Below are positions 22,884-31,621 of a stretch of DNA of 41,118 nucleotides, in pieces. Origin of the DNA: Bacillota bacterium. GTDB lineage: Bacteria; Bacillota; Clostridia; Peptostreptococcales; Anaerovoracaceae. The notes beneath the pieces were generated by a model. It had not been told where the DNA came from. It was given only the letters and a program-made list of their open reading frames with translations, and ran no database searches. A program made the position numbers and the translations under genes. Each line of letters begins with the position of its first letter. The stretch's first letter is position 1. The DNA lies in NCBI GenBank assembly GCA_017459895.1, contig JAFUCA010000018.1, positions 1 to 41,118 of the forward strand, in the 5' to 3' direction.

Positions 22884-24357
22884 ATTTATCCAAAGGCTGG
22901 AGCATCTGTTCAAAGGCACGTTCCAGCATTTGCATGCCTTCATCGATCTGCTCCGGGCCGGGATAGGAAAAGTTCAGGCGGATGTGGTCCCGGCCGGTCT
23001 TATGAGCCGGATCGAAGAGATGCCCGGGAATAAACGTAACGCCCTGCTGCTGCGCGGCGGTCAGAAGCTGCTGCGCGTCGAGCCCCGCCGGAAGCTTCAC
23101 CCAGAAATAGACCCCGCCGGAGGGTACGCTGAATTCGATCCCAAAGCGCTGCGCCAGCCTTTGCAGATGCTCCCTCATCCGATCCCGCTTGCCGCGGCAG
23201 ACCCTGCGGTAATCCTCCAGCCGCCGGAGATACTGCCCGCTGCGCAGGTACTCCCGCATGATCATCTGGGGCGTCCAGTCCAGGGCCGCCAGCCGCACGG
23301 AAACCATATTGTGAAGCCGCTCGGTGATGGAATGATCCGCCGCGACAAAGGATATCCCGAGGCCCGGCCTAAAGGTCAGCGAGAAGGAATACAGATAGAT
23401 GACGTTGCTTCCGGTGTCCATGGAACGGATCGAAGGCGGGATGGGAGCATCGTAGTACAGGTCGGAGCTTTCATCCTCCTCGATGATGGGGATGCGGTAG
23501 CGGTAGGACAGTTCCAGCAGCTTTTGCCGGCGGACAGTGGAGAGCACGGCGCCGGTTGGATTATTGAAGCTGGAGTCGACGTAGATGTATTTCGGGCGCT
23601 CCCTTTCGATCAGCGCCTCCAGGTGATCGCAGACCATCCCTTCCTCATCCATGGGAACCGTCACAAGCCGGCCGCCGGACAGCTGGATCGACCGGTAGAC
23701 ATCGGCGGACAGCATATCGGCTGTGATGACCGTATCCCCCGGCGAAAGCAGCAGACTGTTGAGAAAATCCATGGTCTGATTGGCCTCTGAGAAGATCTGG
23801 ATGTTTCCCTCACGGACCCGGATCCCCCGGGCGTCCAGGAGCTTCACGATCTCCCGGCGCAGGTCCGGATCTCCCTGATACGGGGAATGAAAATAGGTGC
23901 TCCCCTTGAGGGCTTTCTCGAAGTACTCGGCGATCTCCTCCGCCGGATAAGGCTCTCTGGCCGCCACGCCCCCGCCGAAGGGGATCAGGTTTTCCTCATA
24001 AGACAGGCTGTAGAGCTCATCAAAAGAACTTCGGATATTCTCGTAGCGGTCCTCGATCAGTGCTTCCCAGTGGACTGCCTTCTTCTTCTGTCCGCTGCGC
24101 TCCATCTCTTCGAAAATGCTCCGGTAGCGGATCCGGTAGCCCTGCCCCTGCCGCGCCTCGATCAGACCTTCGCTCTTCAGTTCCATGTAAGCCCGCGTTA
24201 CCGTGTTCCTGTGAACGCCGATCTCCGCCGCCAGCTTCCGCTCGGAGGGCAGCAGAAACCCGTCCACCAGCGATCCGTCGAATATTCCCTTTCGGATCTG
24301 CTGACAGATCTGGACGTAGACCGGTATGGAATTGTTCCGGTGGATGGTGATTTTCAT
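22882..24357 (-). CDS. MocR/GntR-family regulator with degenerate aminotransferase domain
   Basis: A 491-residue regulator. The N-terminal GntR winged helix (about 1-75) shows IPVYVQICQQIRKGIFDG and LPSERKLAAEIGVHRNTVTR. The rest is a fold type I aminotransferase-like domain with NNPTG and the segment IEEDESSDLYY. In canonical members the PLP lysine lies in a SFSKTxxPGLRxG segment. Here it reads SFSLTFRPGLGIS, so the lysine is Leu327 (CTG, 23379-23377) and the phosphate-contacting arginine is Gly334. I chose the ATG at 24357 (MKITIHRNNSIPVYV) from the family start, because upstream codons lie in the preceding gene. It follows the PHP phosphatase by seven bases and ends at the arc promoter region. 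Confidence 0.88.
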   Translation of the reverse strand: MKITIHRNNSIPVYVQICQQIRKGIFDGSLVDGFLLPSERKLAAEIGVHRNTVTRAYMELKSEGLIEARQGQGYRIRYRSIFEEMERSGQKKKAVHWEALIEDRYENIRSSFDELYSLSYEENLIPFGGGVAAREPYPAEEIAEYFEKALKGSTYFHSPYQGDPDLRREIVKLLDARGIRVREGNIQIFSEANQTMDFLNSLLLSPGDTVITADMLSADVYRSIQLSGGRLVTVPMDEEGMVCDHLEALIERERPKYIYVDSSFNNPTGAVLSTVRRQKLLELSYRYRIPIIEEDESSDLYYDAPIPPSIRSMDTGSNVIYLYSFSLTFRPGLGISFVAADHSITERLHNMVSVRLAALDWTPQMIMREYLRSGQYLRRLEDYRRVCRGKRDRMREHLQRLAQRFGIEFSVPSGGVYFWVKLPAGLDAQQLLTAAQQQGVTFIPGHLFDPAHKTGRDHIRLNFSYPGPEQIDEGMQMLERAFEQMLQPLDK

Positions 24358-24364
24358 TGGCTGT

Positions 24365-25261
24365 TTATGTACAATTCTTGCCAAACATTCCGTCATACGC
24401 GGCCGGACTTGCCTCTGCTTCGTACGGATCGAACCGGTAACACAGCGTATCCGACCGGTGACTGTCGCTGGACAGGATGAACCGGCCGCCGCGGCTTCGG
24501 AGATAGTCCCGGATCGGCCTCGCCGGATAGGGCTCGCTGCGGTAGCCCTTCGATATGGCGCCGGTGTTGATCTCAAACGGGATGTCCGCCTGCAAAAGCT
24601 GGTCCACCGCCTTCTGCCAGGCACGGATGTACCGGGGATCCCCGGTATCGATCAGCGGCGTGCCATAGCCTCCGACAGCACCAGCTGCCGTCTCCCCCTG
24701 CCGGATCCACGGCTCGTTGAACTTTGTCAGCAGGTCAAAGTGGCCGATGATATTGCAGCCGGTGGCCTCGGCCACGGTGCCGATGGTCTCAAAATAGCGC
24801 TCCGCCAGTGCGATCAGATCACCGCCGAAGTAAGCATCCGCTGCAGCCTTCGTGATTTCCGCCGTCTCGTCCATGGGAATATAGATCCATGCCTTCCCGT
24901 CCTCGGTAAAAGGCAGGCAGCCCTCCGGAACGAACGCCCCCGGGTCCGGAACCCGGATGTAATGAACGGAGCCGATGATATAATCGAAGTCCGATGGATC
25001 CGCATCGGAATACCGGTCCATCTCAAGGCCGATCCGGATCCGGATCTGATTGGCATACTTATCCCGAAGCGCCAGCAGTTCCTGCCGGTACTGCTGCGTT
25101 ACCTCCGGCGACATGCAGTAGCTTTCGTCAAAAGGCGTATGACTGTGTCCGGTAAAACCGATCTCTTCGAGGCCCTGCGCTGCGGCTGCCCGGATCATCT
25201 CCTCCGCGGTATTGCTGCCGTCGCAATAAGACGTATGCATGTGATAATCTTTTTTGATCAC
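24365..25261 (-). CDS. hisK: PHP-domain histidinol-phosphatase (HisK/HisJ-type)
   Basis: A 298-residue PHP-fold metal-dependent phosphatase that removes phosphate from histidinol phosphate. Metal ligands are visible in DYHMHTSYCDG, GFTGHSHTPF, IGSVHYI, IIGHFDLL and SSDSHRSDTL. The start is a GTG at 25261 with AGGAG seven bases upstream. It follows hisIE by 11 bases, so its role in histidine synthesis is well supported by position. It supplies the phosphatase missing from the short HisB. Lower sequence similarity to other PHP hydrolases means a different phosphoester cannot be excluded. Confidence 0.9.
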   Translation of the reverse strand: MIKKDYHMHTSYCDGSNTAEEMIRAAAAQGLEEIGFTGHSHTPFDESYCMSPEVTQQYRQELLALRDKYANQIRIRIGLEMDRYSDADPSDFDYIIGSVHYIRVPDPGAFVPEGCLPFTEDGKAWIYIPMDETAEITKAAADAYFGGDLIALAERYFETIGTVAEATGCNIIGHFDLLTKFNEPWIRQGETAAGAVGGYGTPLIDTGDPRYIRAWQKAVDQLLQADIPFEINTGAISKGYRSEPYPARPIRDYLRSRGGRFILSSDSHRSDTLCYRFDPYEAEASPAAYDGMFGKNCT

Positions 25262-25272
25262 CTTGTGCTCCT

Positions 25273-25923
25273 CTACTTCGTCATCTTCTCCTGCTTGACC
25301 TTGTGGTCGATCACGTGGCGGGAGGCCAGCTCCTTATGGATATCCTCCAGGGAGATCCCCGCTTCGATCATCATGACCATGACATGGTAGGCCAGGTCGG
25401 CCACTTCGTAGATCGTCTCTGCCTTGTCCTGATCCTTGGCGGCGATGATGACCTCCGTGGATTCCTCCCCCACCTTCTTCAGGATCTTGTCCAGACCTTT
25501 GTCAAACAGATAGGTGGTGTAGGAGCCTTCCTTCGGATTGGTCTTGCGGCCTTCGATCAGATCCATCAGGCCCTGGTAGGAGAACTCATGGCGCTCTTCG
25601 CTCTGGAACACCGGATATTCGAAACAGGAGTCCGTTCCCAGATGGCAGGCCGGGCCCTCCGGTTCCACCATGACCACCAGCGCGTCCCGGTCGCAGTCCG
25701 CGGTGATGGAGACGATGTGCTGGTAATTGCCGCTGGTCTCTCCCTTGAGCCACAGTTCCTGGCGGGAACGGGACCAGAAGCAGGTCAGCTCCTTCTCCAT
25801 GGAGATCTGCAGGGATTCTCTGTTCATATAGGCAAGGGTCAGCACCCGCTTGGTGATAGCATCCACCACGATCGCGGGGATCAGCCCTTTTTCATCAAAT
25901 TTCAGTTCATCTATGTTGATCAT
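25273..25923 (-). CDS. hisIE: Bifunctional phosphoribosyl-AMP cyclohydrolase / phosphoribosyl-ATP diphosphatase
   Basis: A 216-residue fusion. Residues about 1-110 are HisI, with the metal and zinc-binding region [10 protein letters not shown] and the preceding [16 protein letters not shown]. Residues about 120-210 are HisE, a MazG-type helical domain with [15 protein letters not shown] and DLAYH. The two parts catalyse steps 3 and 2 of histidine synthesis. AAGGAG (25936-25931) gives ideal spacing to the second of two adjacent ATG codons, which I use. About 60 bases separate it from hisF. Confidence 0.95.
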   Translation of the reverse strand: MINIDELKFDEKGLIPAIVVDAITKRVLTLAYMNRESLQISMEKELTCFWSRSRQELWLKGETSGNYQHIVSITADCDRDALVVMVEPEGPACHLGTDSCFEYPVFQSEERHEFSYQGLMDLIEGRKTNPKEGSYTTYLFDKGLDKILKKVGEESTEVIIAAKDQDKAETIYEVADLAYHVMVMMIEAGISLEDIHKELASRHVIDHKVKQEKMTK

Positions 25924-25985
25924 CATTTCACTCCTTCTTTGTCGCTTTCTTCCCGGATGTATCGATCGATATCTCCTCCGATGCT

Positions 25986-26747
25986 TTATACGATTCTGGA
26001 CGGCACACCATGCTCCGCCATTTTTTCCTTCAGTTCCCGGATGCTCACCTCTCCGAAATGGAATACGGACGCCGCCAGTCCCGCGTCGATGTCCGGCACC
26101 TGATCGAACAGATCCAGGAAATCCTGCAGGCTGCCCGCGCCGCCGGAGGCGATGACCGGTACGCTGACCGCATCGCACACCGCTCGGAGCATCGGGATAT
26201 CGAAGCCCTGCTTCACGCCGTCGGTGTCGATGGAATTGACCACGATCTCGCCGGCGCCCCGCTCCACGCATTCCTTGATCCAGGAAATGGCCTCCATGCC
26301 GGTGTTCTCCCGGCCGCCCTTGGCGAAGACCCGGTAGGTTCCGTCGATCAGGGAAATATCCGCCGACAGGACCACGCACTGGTCTCCGTAGAGCCGGGCA
26401 GCTTCATCGATCAGCCCGGGATTTCGGATCGCGCCGGAATTGACGCTGACCTTGTCGGCGCCGCACTTCAGCACCCGGTCAAAATCCTCCACCGTATTGA
26501 TTCCGCCGCCCACCGTCAGCGGGATGAACACCTGCCGCGCCGTCTCCCGCAGGATATCCGTGAAGAGCCTGCGTCCTTCAAAGGAAGCGGTGATATCATA
26601 AAACACCAGCTCGTCCGCGCCGATGCCGGAATAATACTTTGCCAGCTCCACCGGGGAGGAAACATCGTTCAGGTCCTTAAAATTAACGCCTTTGACAACC
26701 CGTCCGTCCTTCACGTCCAGACAGGGAATGATTCTCTTTGTGATCAT
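25986..26747 (-). CDS. hisF: Imidazole glycerol phosphate synthase, cyclase subunit
   Basis: A 253-residue TIM-barrel enzyme that uses ammonia from HisH to close the imidazole ring, giving IGP and AICAR. It begins [20 protein letters not shown], with the catalytic aspartate in CLDVKDG and the second in [13 protein letters not shown]. The phosphate-binding TVGGGI and ASGGAG loops are present. It starts two bases after hisA, with GGAGA upstream. Confidence 0.97.
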   Translation of the reverse strand: MITKRIIPCLDVKDGRVVKGVNFKDLNDVSSPVELAKYYSGIGADELVFYDITASFEGRRLFTDILRETARQVFIPLTVGGGINTVEDFDRVLKCGADKVSVNSGAIRNPGLIDEAARLYGDQCVVLSADISLIDGTYRVFAKGGRENTGMEAISWIKECVERGAGEIVVNSIDTDGVKQGFDIPMLRAVCDAVSVPVIASGGAGSLQDFLDLFDQVPDIDAGLAASVFHFGEVSIRELKEKMAEHGVPSRIV

Positions 26748-26749
26748 AG

Positions 26750-27469
26750 CTAAATCTCCTCTGCCGCTGCGACCGCCTCCCGAAGATCGATCGCGCCGAT
26801 ATAATATGCCTTGCCGATGATCGCCCCGTACAGATCCATCTCCGCCAGAGCCAGCACATCCTCCATGGAGGATACGCCGCCGGAAGCCGTGATCTGCAGG
26901 CCGAACCGGGAGGTCAGTTCCTTGTACAAAAGCCGGTTGGTCCCTTTCATGGCGCCGTCCTTGGAGATGTCCGTCACGATCAGGGTCTTCACCCCCAGCT
27001 GCTCCATCTCCTGACAGAAATCAAAGGCATCCAGTCCCGAGTCCTGGGTCCAGCCTTTGATCGAAACGCAGCCGTCCCGGATGTCCACGCCTACCGCGAT
27101 CCTCTCGCCGTACGCCTCCAGAGCCTCCTCGAGGAAGGCCCGGTCCGTCACCGCCGCCGTTCCCAGGATGACCCGGTCGATTCCGGCCTCCATGTATTTT
27201 CTCACCACATCCATGCTCCGGATCCCGCCGCCGATCTCGCAGAATGCTCCGCTGCGGGCTTTGATGTCGCACACGCAGTCAAAATTCGGCGTCGTGCCAG
27301 CCTTTGCACCCTCCAGATCCACGATGTGAATGTGGGATGCTCCGCAGGCCGTGAAATCCTCTCCGATGGAGCCCGGATCCTCGCTGTATACCGTCATTTC
27401 ATCGTAGCGGCCCTTGTAGAGGCGGACCGCCTTTCCCTCGTACAGATCGATTGCCGGAAACAGTCTCAT
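26750..27469 (-). CDS. hisA: ProFAR isomerase
   Basis: A 239-residue TIM-barrel enzyme that isomerises the ribosyl part of ProFAR to PRFAR. The N-terminus MRLFPAIDLYEGKAVRLYKG holds the first catalytic aspartate. The second lies in VTDISKDGAMKG. Paired phosphate-binding glycine motifs (EIGGGIRS and ASGGVSS) confirm the HisA/HisF fold. It overlaps hisH by four bases (ATGA). Confidence 0.97.
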   Translation of the reverse strand: MRLFPAIDLYEGKAVRLYKGRYDEMTVYSEDPGSIGEDFTACGASHIHIVDLEGAKAGTTPNFDCVCDIKARSGAFCEIGGGIRSMDVVRKYMEAGIDRVILGTAAVTDRAFLEEALEAYGERIAVGVDIRDGCVSIKGWTQDSGLDAFDFCQEMEQLGVKTLIVTDISKDGAMKGTNRLLYKELTSRFGLQITASGGVSSMEDVLALAEMDLYGAIIGKAYYIGAIDLREAVAAAEEI

Positions 27470-28089
27470 CTTACCGCCTCCATTTCGCAGAAGGCCCTCA
27501 GGATGTTCAGGCCGATCTCACCGCTCTTTTCGGGATGGAACTGGCAGCCGAACACGTTGCCGGAAGCCACCGCCGCCGTCAGGGTCGCGCCGTAGTCGGT
27601 CGCCGCGATGGTATTCGCCGCACACTCCGTCGCATAGAAGGAGTGCACGAAGTACATATATGCTCCCTCGTCGATGTATTTGAACAGAGGGCTCTTCTCC
27701 CCGGGAAAGGTGATGGCGTTCCAGCCGATGTGAGGGATCTTGTAGCCTTCCGGGATCACGTCCGCGATGGGACGCACGCTTCCGGGGATCAGTCCCAGAC
27801 CCTCGTGCTCCCCATACTCGAAGCTTTTCTCGAGCAAAAGCTGCATTCCGAGGCAGATGCCCATGATGGGCTTGCCTGCGGCCGCCTCCCGTTTCACGAT
27901 GTCCGCCATACCGGAATCCCGCAGCTTGGCCGCCGCGTCCTCAAATGCTCCCACTCCCGGCAGGATCACCTGATCCGCCGCCGCGATGGTTTTCTCGTCG
28001 GAGGTGACCACGGCCTGCGTTCCGATGGCATCCAGGGAGCTCTTTAATGAAAACAGATTACCCACTCCGTAATCGATGATCGCTAACAT
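27466..28089 (-). CDS. hisH: Imidazole glycerol phosphate synthase, glutaminase subunit
   Basis: A 207-residue class I glutamine amidotransferase that supplies ammonia to HisF. The nucleophilic cysteine is in IMGICLGMQLL. The histidine and glutamate of the triad are in VFGCQFHPEKSGEIG. The oxyanion segment VILPGVGAFEDA is present. It starts directly after the hisB stop codon (TAAATG). Confidence 0.97.
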   Translation of the reverse strand: MLAIIDYGVGNLFSLKSSLDAIGTQAVVTSDEKTIAAADQVILPGVGAFEDAAAKLRDSGMADIVKREAAAGKPIMGICLGMQLLLEKSFEYGEHEGLGLIPGSVRPIADVIPEGYKIPHIGWNAITFPGEKSPLFKYIDEGAYMYFVHSFYATECAANTIAATDYGATLTAAVASGNVFGCQFHPEKSGEIGLNILRAFCEMEAVR

Positions 28090-28677
28090 TTAGAGTACTC
28101 CTTTCGTCGATGGGATTTCATCTGCAAAGGCTGGATCGATGCTGACCGCAAGCCGCATGCTTCTGGCCACGGATTTGAAGGCGCCTTCGATGATGTGGTG
28201 GGAGTTTGTCCCCGCCAGCTGACGAATGTGCAGATTGCAGCGAGCGTTGCGCACGAATCCCAGCCAGAACTCCTCCACCAGCTCCGTGTCGAAGGTTCCC
28301 ACCTTCTCCGTCGGAATCTCCACAGCATAGCCGAGATAGTCCCTTCCCGAAAAATCCACGGCGCTCAGGATCAGCGCCTCGTCCATGGGCAGGATCATGT
28401 GCCCGTAGCGCACGATGCCCTTCTTGTCCCCCAGCGCCTGGGCGAAGGCCTCGCCCAGTGCGATGCCGATGTCCTCCGCGCTGTGGTGATCATCCACGTT
28501 CGTGTCTCCCTGGCAGCGAACGGTCAGATCGAAGCGTCCGTGGGACGCAAGCAGGGTGAGCATGTGATCCAGAAACCCCACGCCTGTATCGATATCGCTG
28601 CTTCCGCTGCCGTCCAGATCCAGCTTCAGCCGGATGTCGGTCTCCGCGGTCGCCCGGTTTATTTCACCTGTTCTCAT
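28090..28677 (-). CDS. hisB: Imidazoleglycerol-phosphate dehydratase
   Basis: A 195-residue monofunctional dehydratase producing imidazole acetol phosphate. The paired manganese-binding motifs are visible as GFLDHMLTLLASHG, DDHHSAEDIGIALG and later NSHHIIEGAFKS. It lacks the N-terminal phosphatase domain of the enterobacterial fusion, which fits the separate PHP phosphatase at the end of this operon. GGAGG lies upstream, within the short gap after hisC. Confidence 0.97.
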   Translation of the reverse strand: MRTGEINRATAETDIRLKLDLDGSGSSDIDTGVGFLDHMLTLLASHGRFDLTVRCQGDTNVDDHHSAEDIGIALGEAFAQALGDKKGIVRYGHMILPMDEALILSAVDFSGRDYLGYAVEIPTEKVGTFDTELVEEFWLGFVRNARCNLHIRQLAGTNSHHIIEGAFKSVARSMRLAVSIDPAFADEIPSTKGVL

Positions 28678-28690
28678 GTTGTTTTCCTCC

Positions 28691-29746
28691 TCACTGCAGT
28701 ATCCTGCGTACTGCCTCCACCAGTGCTTCCATCTGGCTGCGGCTTCCGATGGTGATCCGGATATAATCGCAGATCCGCTCCGTATCGAAGTGACGCACCA
28801 GAATGCCCTCTTCCTTCAGTCTGCGGTAGAGCTCTGCGCCTCCCATGTCCGCATGCCGCACGAAGATGAAATTGGCCGCAGACTCCGTCATGGTGAACCC
28901 CAGCTCCTTCAGCGCGTTCATCGTCCACGCCCGGTTCTCACACACCGCTGCGCAGTTCGCCCGGATCTCATCGATGCTCTCCAGCGCGCCGATCCCCGCC
29001 GCCTGTGTCATCCGGTTGATGTTGTAGGGATTCGTGGAATACTTGATGGTATTCAGATCCGCCATCAGTGCCTGGTTTCCGATGCCGACCCCCAGCCTCG
29101 CTCCCGCCATGGACCAGGCCTTGGAGAAGGTCTGGGTCACCAGCAGGTTCTCGTATCGATCGATCAGGGAGACGGCACTTTCCGCTCCGAAATCCACATA
29201 AGCCTCGTCAATGACCACCACGTGGTCCGGATTGGCCGCCGCGATCTGCTCGATCTCGTCCAGGGACAGTGCGATCCCCGTGTTGGCGTTGGGATTGGCC
29301 AGAAATACGGTGCTGTCGTTGTTCATATAATCCCGTATATCGATGGTCAGATCCTCCCGCAGGGGGATCTGCCGGTACGGCACGTGGTCCACCTGAGCGA
29401 ACACCTTGTAGAATCCGTAGGTGATGTCAGGAAAAACCGCCGGACTCTTCTCATCGCAGAAGGCCATGAAGGCGAAGTTCAGGATCTCATCGGATCCGTT
29501 GGTGGCCAGCACCTGATAACGCCCCACTCCGTAATATTCCGCCAGCTTCCGGTGCAGCTGCTCGCATTCCGGGTCGCAGTACAGGTGCATCTTCTCCGCT
29601 TCCTCTGCCGCCCGGCGCACCGCCGCAGCCGCAGGGCCGAAGGGAGATTCGTTGGTATTCAGTTTGATGTACTGCCGGTTCTGGGGCTGCTCCCCGGGAG
29701 TATATGCCTCCAGGCTGCTGTATTTACCGCTGAAAAATCTGCTCAA
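28691..29746 (-). CDS. hisC: Histidinol-phosphate aminotransferase
   Basis: A 351-residue fold type I aminotransferase. Motifs seen: NTNESPFGP near the N-terminus, ANPNANTG, IDEAYVDFG, and the PLP lysine in TQTFSKAWSMAGARLGVG with its phosphate-contacting arginine. The start codon is TTG, overlapping the hisG stop by four bases (TTGA) with GGAGG seven bases upstream. Confidence 0.96.
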   Translation of the reverse strand: MSRFFSGKYSSLEAYTPGEQPQNRQYIKLNTNESPFGPAAAAVRRAAEEAEKMHLYCDPECEQLHRKLAEYYGVGRYQVLATNGSDEILNFAFMAFCDEKSPAVFPDITYGFYKVFAQVDHVPYRQIPLREDLTIDIRDYMNNDSTVFLANPNANTGIALSLDEIEQIAAANPDHVVVIDEAYVDFGAESAVSLIDRYENLLVTQTFSKAWSMAGARLGVGIGNQALMADLNTIKYSTNPYNINRMTQAAGIGALESIDEIRANCAAVCENRAWTMNALKELGFTMTESAANFIFVRHADMGGAELYRRLKEEGILVRHFDTERICDYIRITIGSRSQMEALVEAVRRILQ

Positions 29747-30390
29747 GCCTCCGCCTCCTTTTCGCCTACGATCTTCTCCAGTCCGTCCATGACGGATACG
29801 ATCTCCTCGTGGAGGAACTTGAAACTGGATTTATTCGAGATCAGCCGGGCGCTGATGGGTTCGAAGAACTCCACCACCTCCAGCTTGTTGGCCCGCAGGG
29901 TGTTTCCCGTCTCTACGATGTCCACGATCACATCGGACAGCCCCAGGATCGGAGCCAGCTCGATGGATCCGTTGAGGTGGATGATGTCGATGTCCCGATC
30001 CATGGATGCATAGTAGTTTCTGGCGATGTTGGAGAACTTGGTCGCCACCCGCAGGGTTCTGCTCTGATTATCCCTGAAATCCGCCGGCGCTGCAACCGCC
30101 ATATTGCATTTTCCTGTTTTCAGATCCAGAAGTTCATAGACATCCGGTTCGCTCTCCAGGATAATATCCTTGCCGACCACGCCGATATCCGCAGCGCCCC
30201 GCTCCACATAGATCGCTACATCCACCGGCTTTACCCAGAAATAGCGCACGCCGGCTTCTTCGTTCTCGAAGACCAGCTTGCGGTTCTTCTCCTTAATGGC
30301 CGGACATTCGAAACCGGCCTGTTCAAACATCGCATAAACCTTCTCTCCCAGCCTTCCCTTCGGGAGGGCGATATTAAGCATCTGCTTCAA
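29743..30390 (-). CDS. hisG: ATP phosphoribosyltransferase, short catalytic subunit
   Basis: A 215-residue HisG of the short class, which catalyses the committed step from ATP and PRPP but needs HisZ for activity and feedback control. It shows NIALPKGRLGEK, ERGAADIGVVGKD and the PRPP loop ELAPILGLSDVIVDIVETG. I take the TTG at 30390 as the start because GGAGGT lies eight bases before it. The ATG three codons later would be 17 bases away. The TTG overlaps hisZ by 17 bases. Absence of the C-terminal regulatory domain is normal for this class. Confidence 0.96.
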   Translation of the reverse strand: MKQMLNIALPKGRLGEKVYAMFEQAGFECPAIKEKNRKLVFENEEAGVRYFWVKPVDVAIYVERGAADIGVVGKDIILESEPDVYELLDLKTGKCNMAVAAPADFRDNQSRTLRVATKFSNIARNYYASMDRDIDIIHLNGSIELAPILGLSDVIVDIVETGNTLRANKLEVVEFFEPISARLISNKSSFKFLHEEIVSVMDGLEKIVGEKEAEA

Positions 30391-31525
30391 TTTCCGTCAC
30401 CTCCCCGTCCGTCAGTCTCATCAGTCTCCGGTACTTCAGCTTTTCCGGGATCTTCCTCTGCGCCACTACCGTATGTCCTTCGTGGGTCAGGCCCCGGATC
30501 GTATCGTTGAGCTGGGTGATTTTCGCTGTTTCATCGTAAAGCAGCAGGATCTCAATGTCGTATTCCGGCGTCTCCTCCAGCAGCCGCTCCAGCCGGTCCA
30601 TGTAGACGCCGAAGCCGATGGCGCCGGATTTGCGCTTCATCTTCTGCATCAGACGGTCGTACTGACCCCCGGAGATCACGCAGTCCGGAATTCCCCGGAT
30701 GAACCCGTTGAACACGATGCCGTTGTAATAGTTGACATCGCTGACCACGGAGAAATCCAGCCGGATCATATCCCTCAGGGATTGATCGGTAAAGGTGTTC
30801 AGGATCCGTTCCAGATCGTCCACCGCCTGCAGGGTCTGTCCCAGAGCCGGCTCCTCCAGGGCTCCGCTCTTCAGCAGCGTTCTCAGCTTCGGGAGCACCG
30901 TCTCCGGACGGCCGTAGATCCTGGTCAGCTTTTCCAGCAGCTCAATGCCGCCGGGGGTGACGTCGTTTTCCCGGCAGATCCTCCGCAGGGTATGGATGTT
31001 CTTGTCCCCCAGACAGGAAAGCATCTCGATGCGTGTGGAATCGGTCACGTGGTAATCCGACAGGATCGCCGATACGATGTCCAGATTGGAGACGTCCAGG
31101 ATCGCCTTCGGGGAGATCTCCCGCAGGGTCTTGGCCGCCAGCATCAGCACCTCGAAGATATTGTAATCGTCGATGTCGCCGATGCACTCGATGCCCACCT
31201 GCATCAGTTCCTCGAACATGTGGCTTCGCCGGGAAACACGGTAGATGTTCTCGTTATAATAAACCTTCTGGACTGTTCCCGCCTCATCCCTGCTGTTCTT
31301 GACAACGCTCAGGGTCACGTCCGGCTTCAGAGCCATCAGCTTGCCGTTCGTATCGGTGAAGGTGATGACGTTGACGGAATCCAGAAAGTCCTTGTTTCTG
31401 ACGTAGAGCTCGAATTCCTCGAACTTGCGGATCTTGAACTGGGTGTAGCCGTACTGGGCGTACATCGCCCGCAGATCGAAGATCATCCGCTCATGCTTTT
31501 TTAATTGTGTGGTGTTAACTGCCAT
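30374..31525 (-). CDS. hisZ: ATP phosphoribosyltransferase regulatory subunit
   Basis: A 383-residue homologue of histidyl-tRNA synthetase without tRNA-charging activity, forming the hetero-octamer with short HisG. Seen are FDLRAMYAQYGYTQFKIRKF (class II motif-like), ALKPDVTLSVVK (motif 2 region) and a glycine-rich GAIGFGVYMDRLERLL near the end. The C-terminal anticodon-binding domain is absent, as expected. I chose the ATG at 31525. Earlier ATGs at 31558 and 31573 lie in or next to the terminator hairpin. It is the first gene of the his operon and has only a weak Shine-Dalgarno. Confidence 0.92.
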   Translation of the reverse strand: MAVNTTQLKKHERMIFDLRAMYAQYGYTQFKIRKFEEFELYVRNKDFLDSVNVITFTDTNGKLMALKPDVTLSVVKNSRDEAGTVQKVYYNENIYRVSRRSHMFEELMQVGIECIGDIDDYNIFEVLMLAAKTLREISPKAILDVSNLDIVSAILSDYHVTDSTRIEMLSCLGDKNIHTLRRICRENDVTPGGIELLEKLTRIYGRPETVLPKLRTLLKSGALEEPALGQTLQAVDDLERILNTFTDQSLRDMIRLDFSVVSDVNYYNGIVFNGFIRGIPDCVISGGQYDRLMQKMKRKSGAIGFGVYMDRLERLLEETPEYDIEILLLYDETAKITQLNDTIRGLTHEGHTVVAQRKIPEKLKYRRLMRLTDGEVTEIEADA

Positions 31526-31559
31526 AGCCTGTGTATGCCTTTCTGATTTTTTGCGCATG

Positions 31560-31586
31560 AAAAAACGGTGCATCTCTGCACCGTTT
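31560..31586 (-). terminator. Terminator of the envelope operon
   Basis: On the minus strand, AAACGGTGCA (31586-31577) and TGCACCGTTT (31572-31563) form a perfect 10-base stem with a GAGA loop, followed by six T residues. It lies about 35 bases after the stop codon of the Ig-like protein gene and only about 35 bases before hisZ. Confidence 0.9.
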
Positions 31587-31587
31587 C

Positions 31588-31616
31588 ATCCTAACACTTT
31601 ATCGCGTTAGCGTCAA
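31588..31616 (-). promoter_or_regulatory. Predicted his operon promoter overlapping the terminator
   Basis: TTGACG (31616-31611) and TAGGAT (31593-31588) on the minus strand are separated by 17 bases. The expected start of transcription, about 31582-31580, falls inside the first arm of the terminator hairpin. No T-box, histidine leader peptide or other attenuator is visible in the roughly 55-base leader. Confidence 0.6.
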
Positions 31617-31621
31617 GAAGG

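Noticed and set aside
31525-31620. Histidine T-box or leader-peptide attenuator before hisZ
   Set aside because: The leader is too short for a T-box, no AGGGTGG-type T-box sequence is present, and there is no run of His codons.
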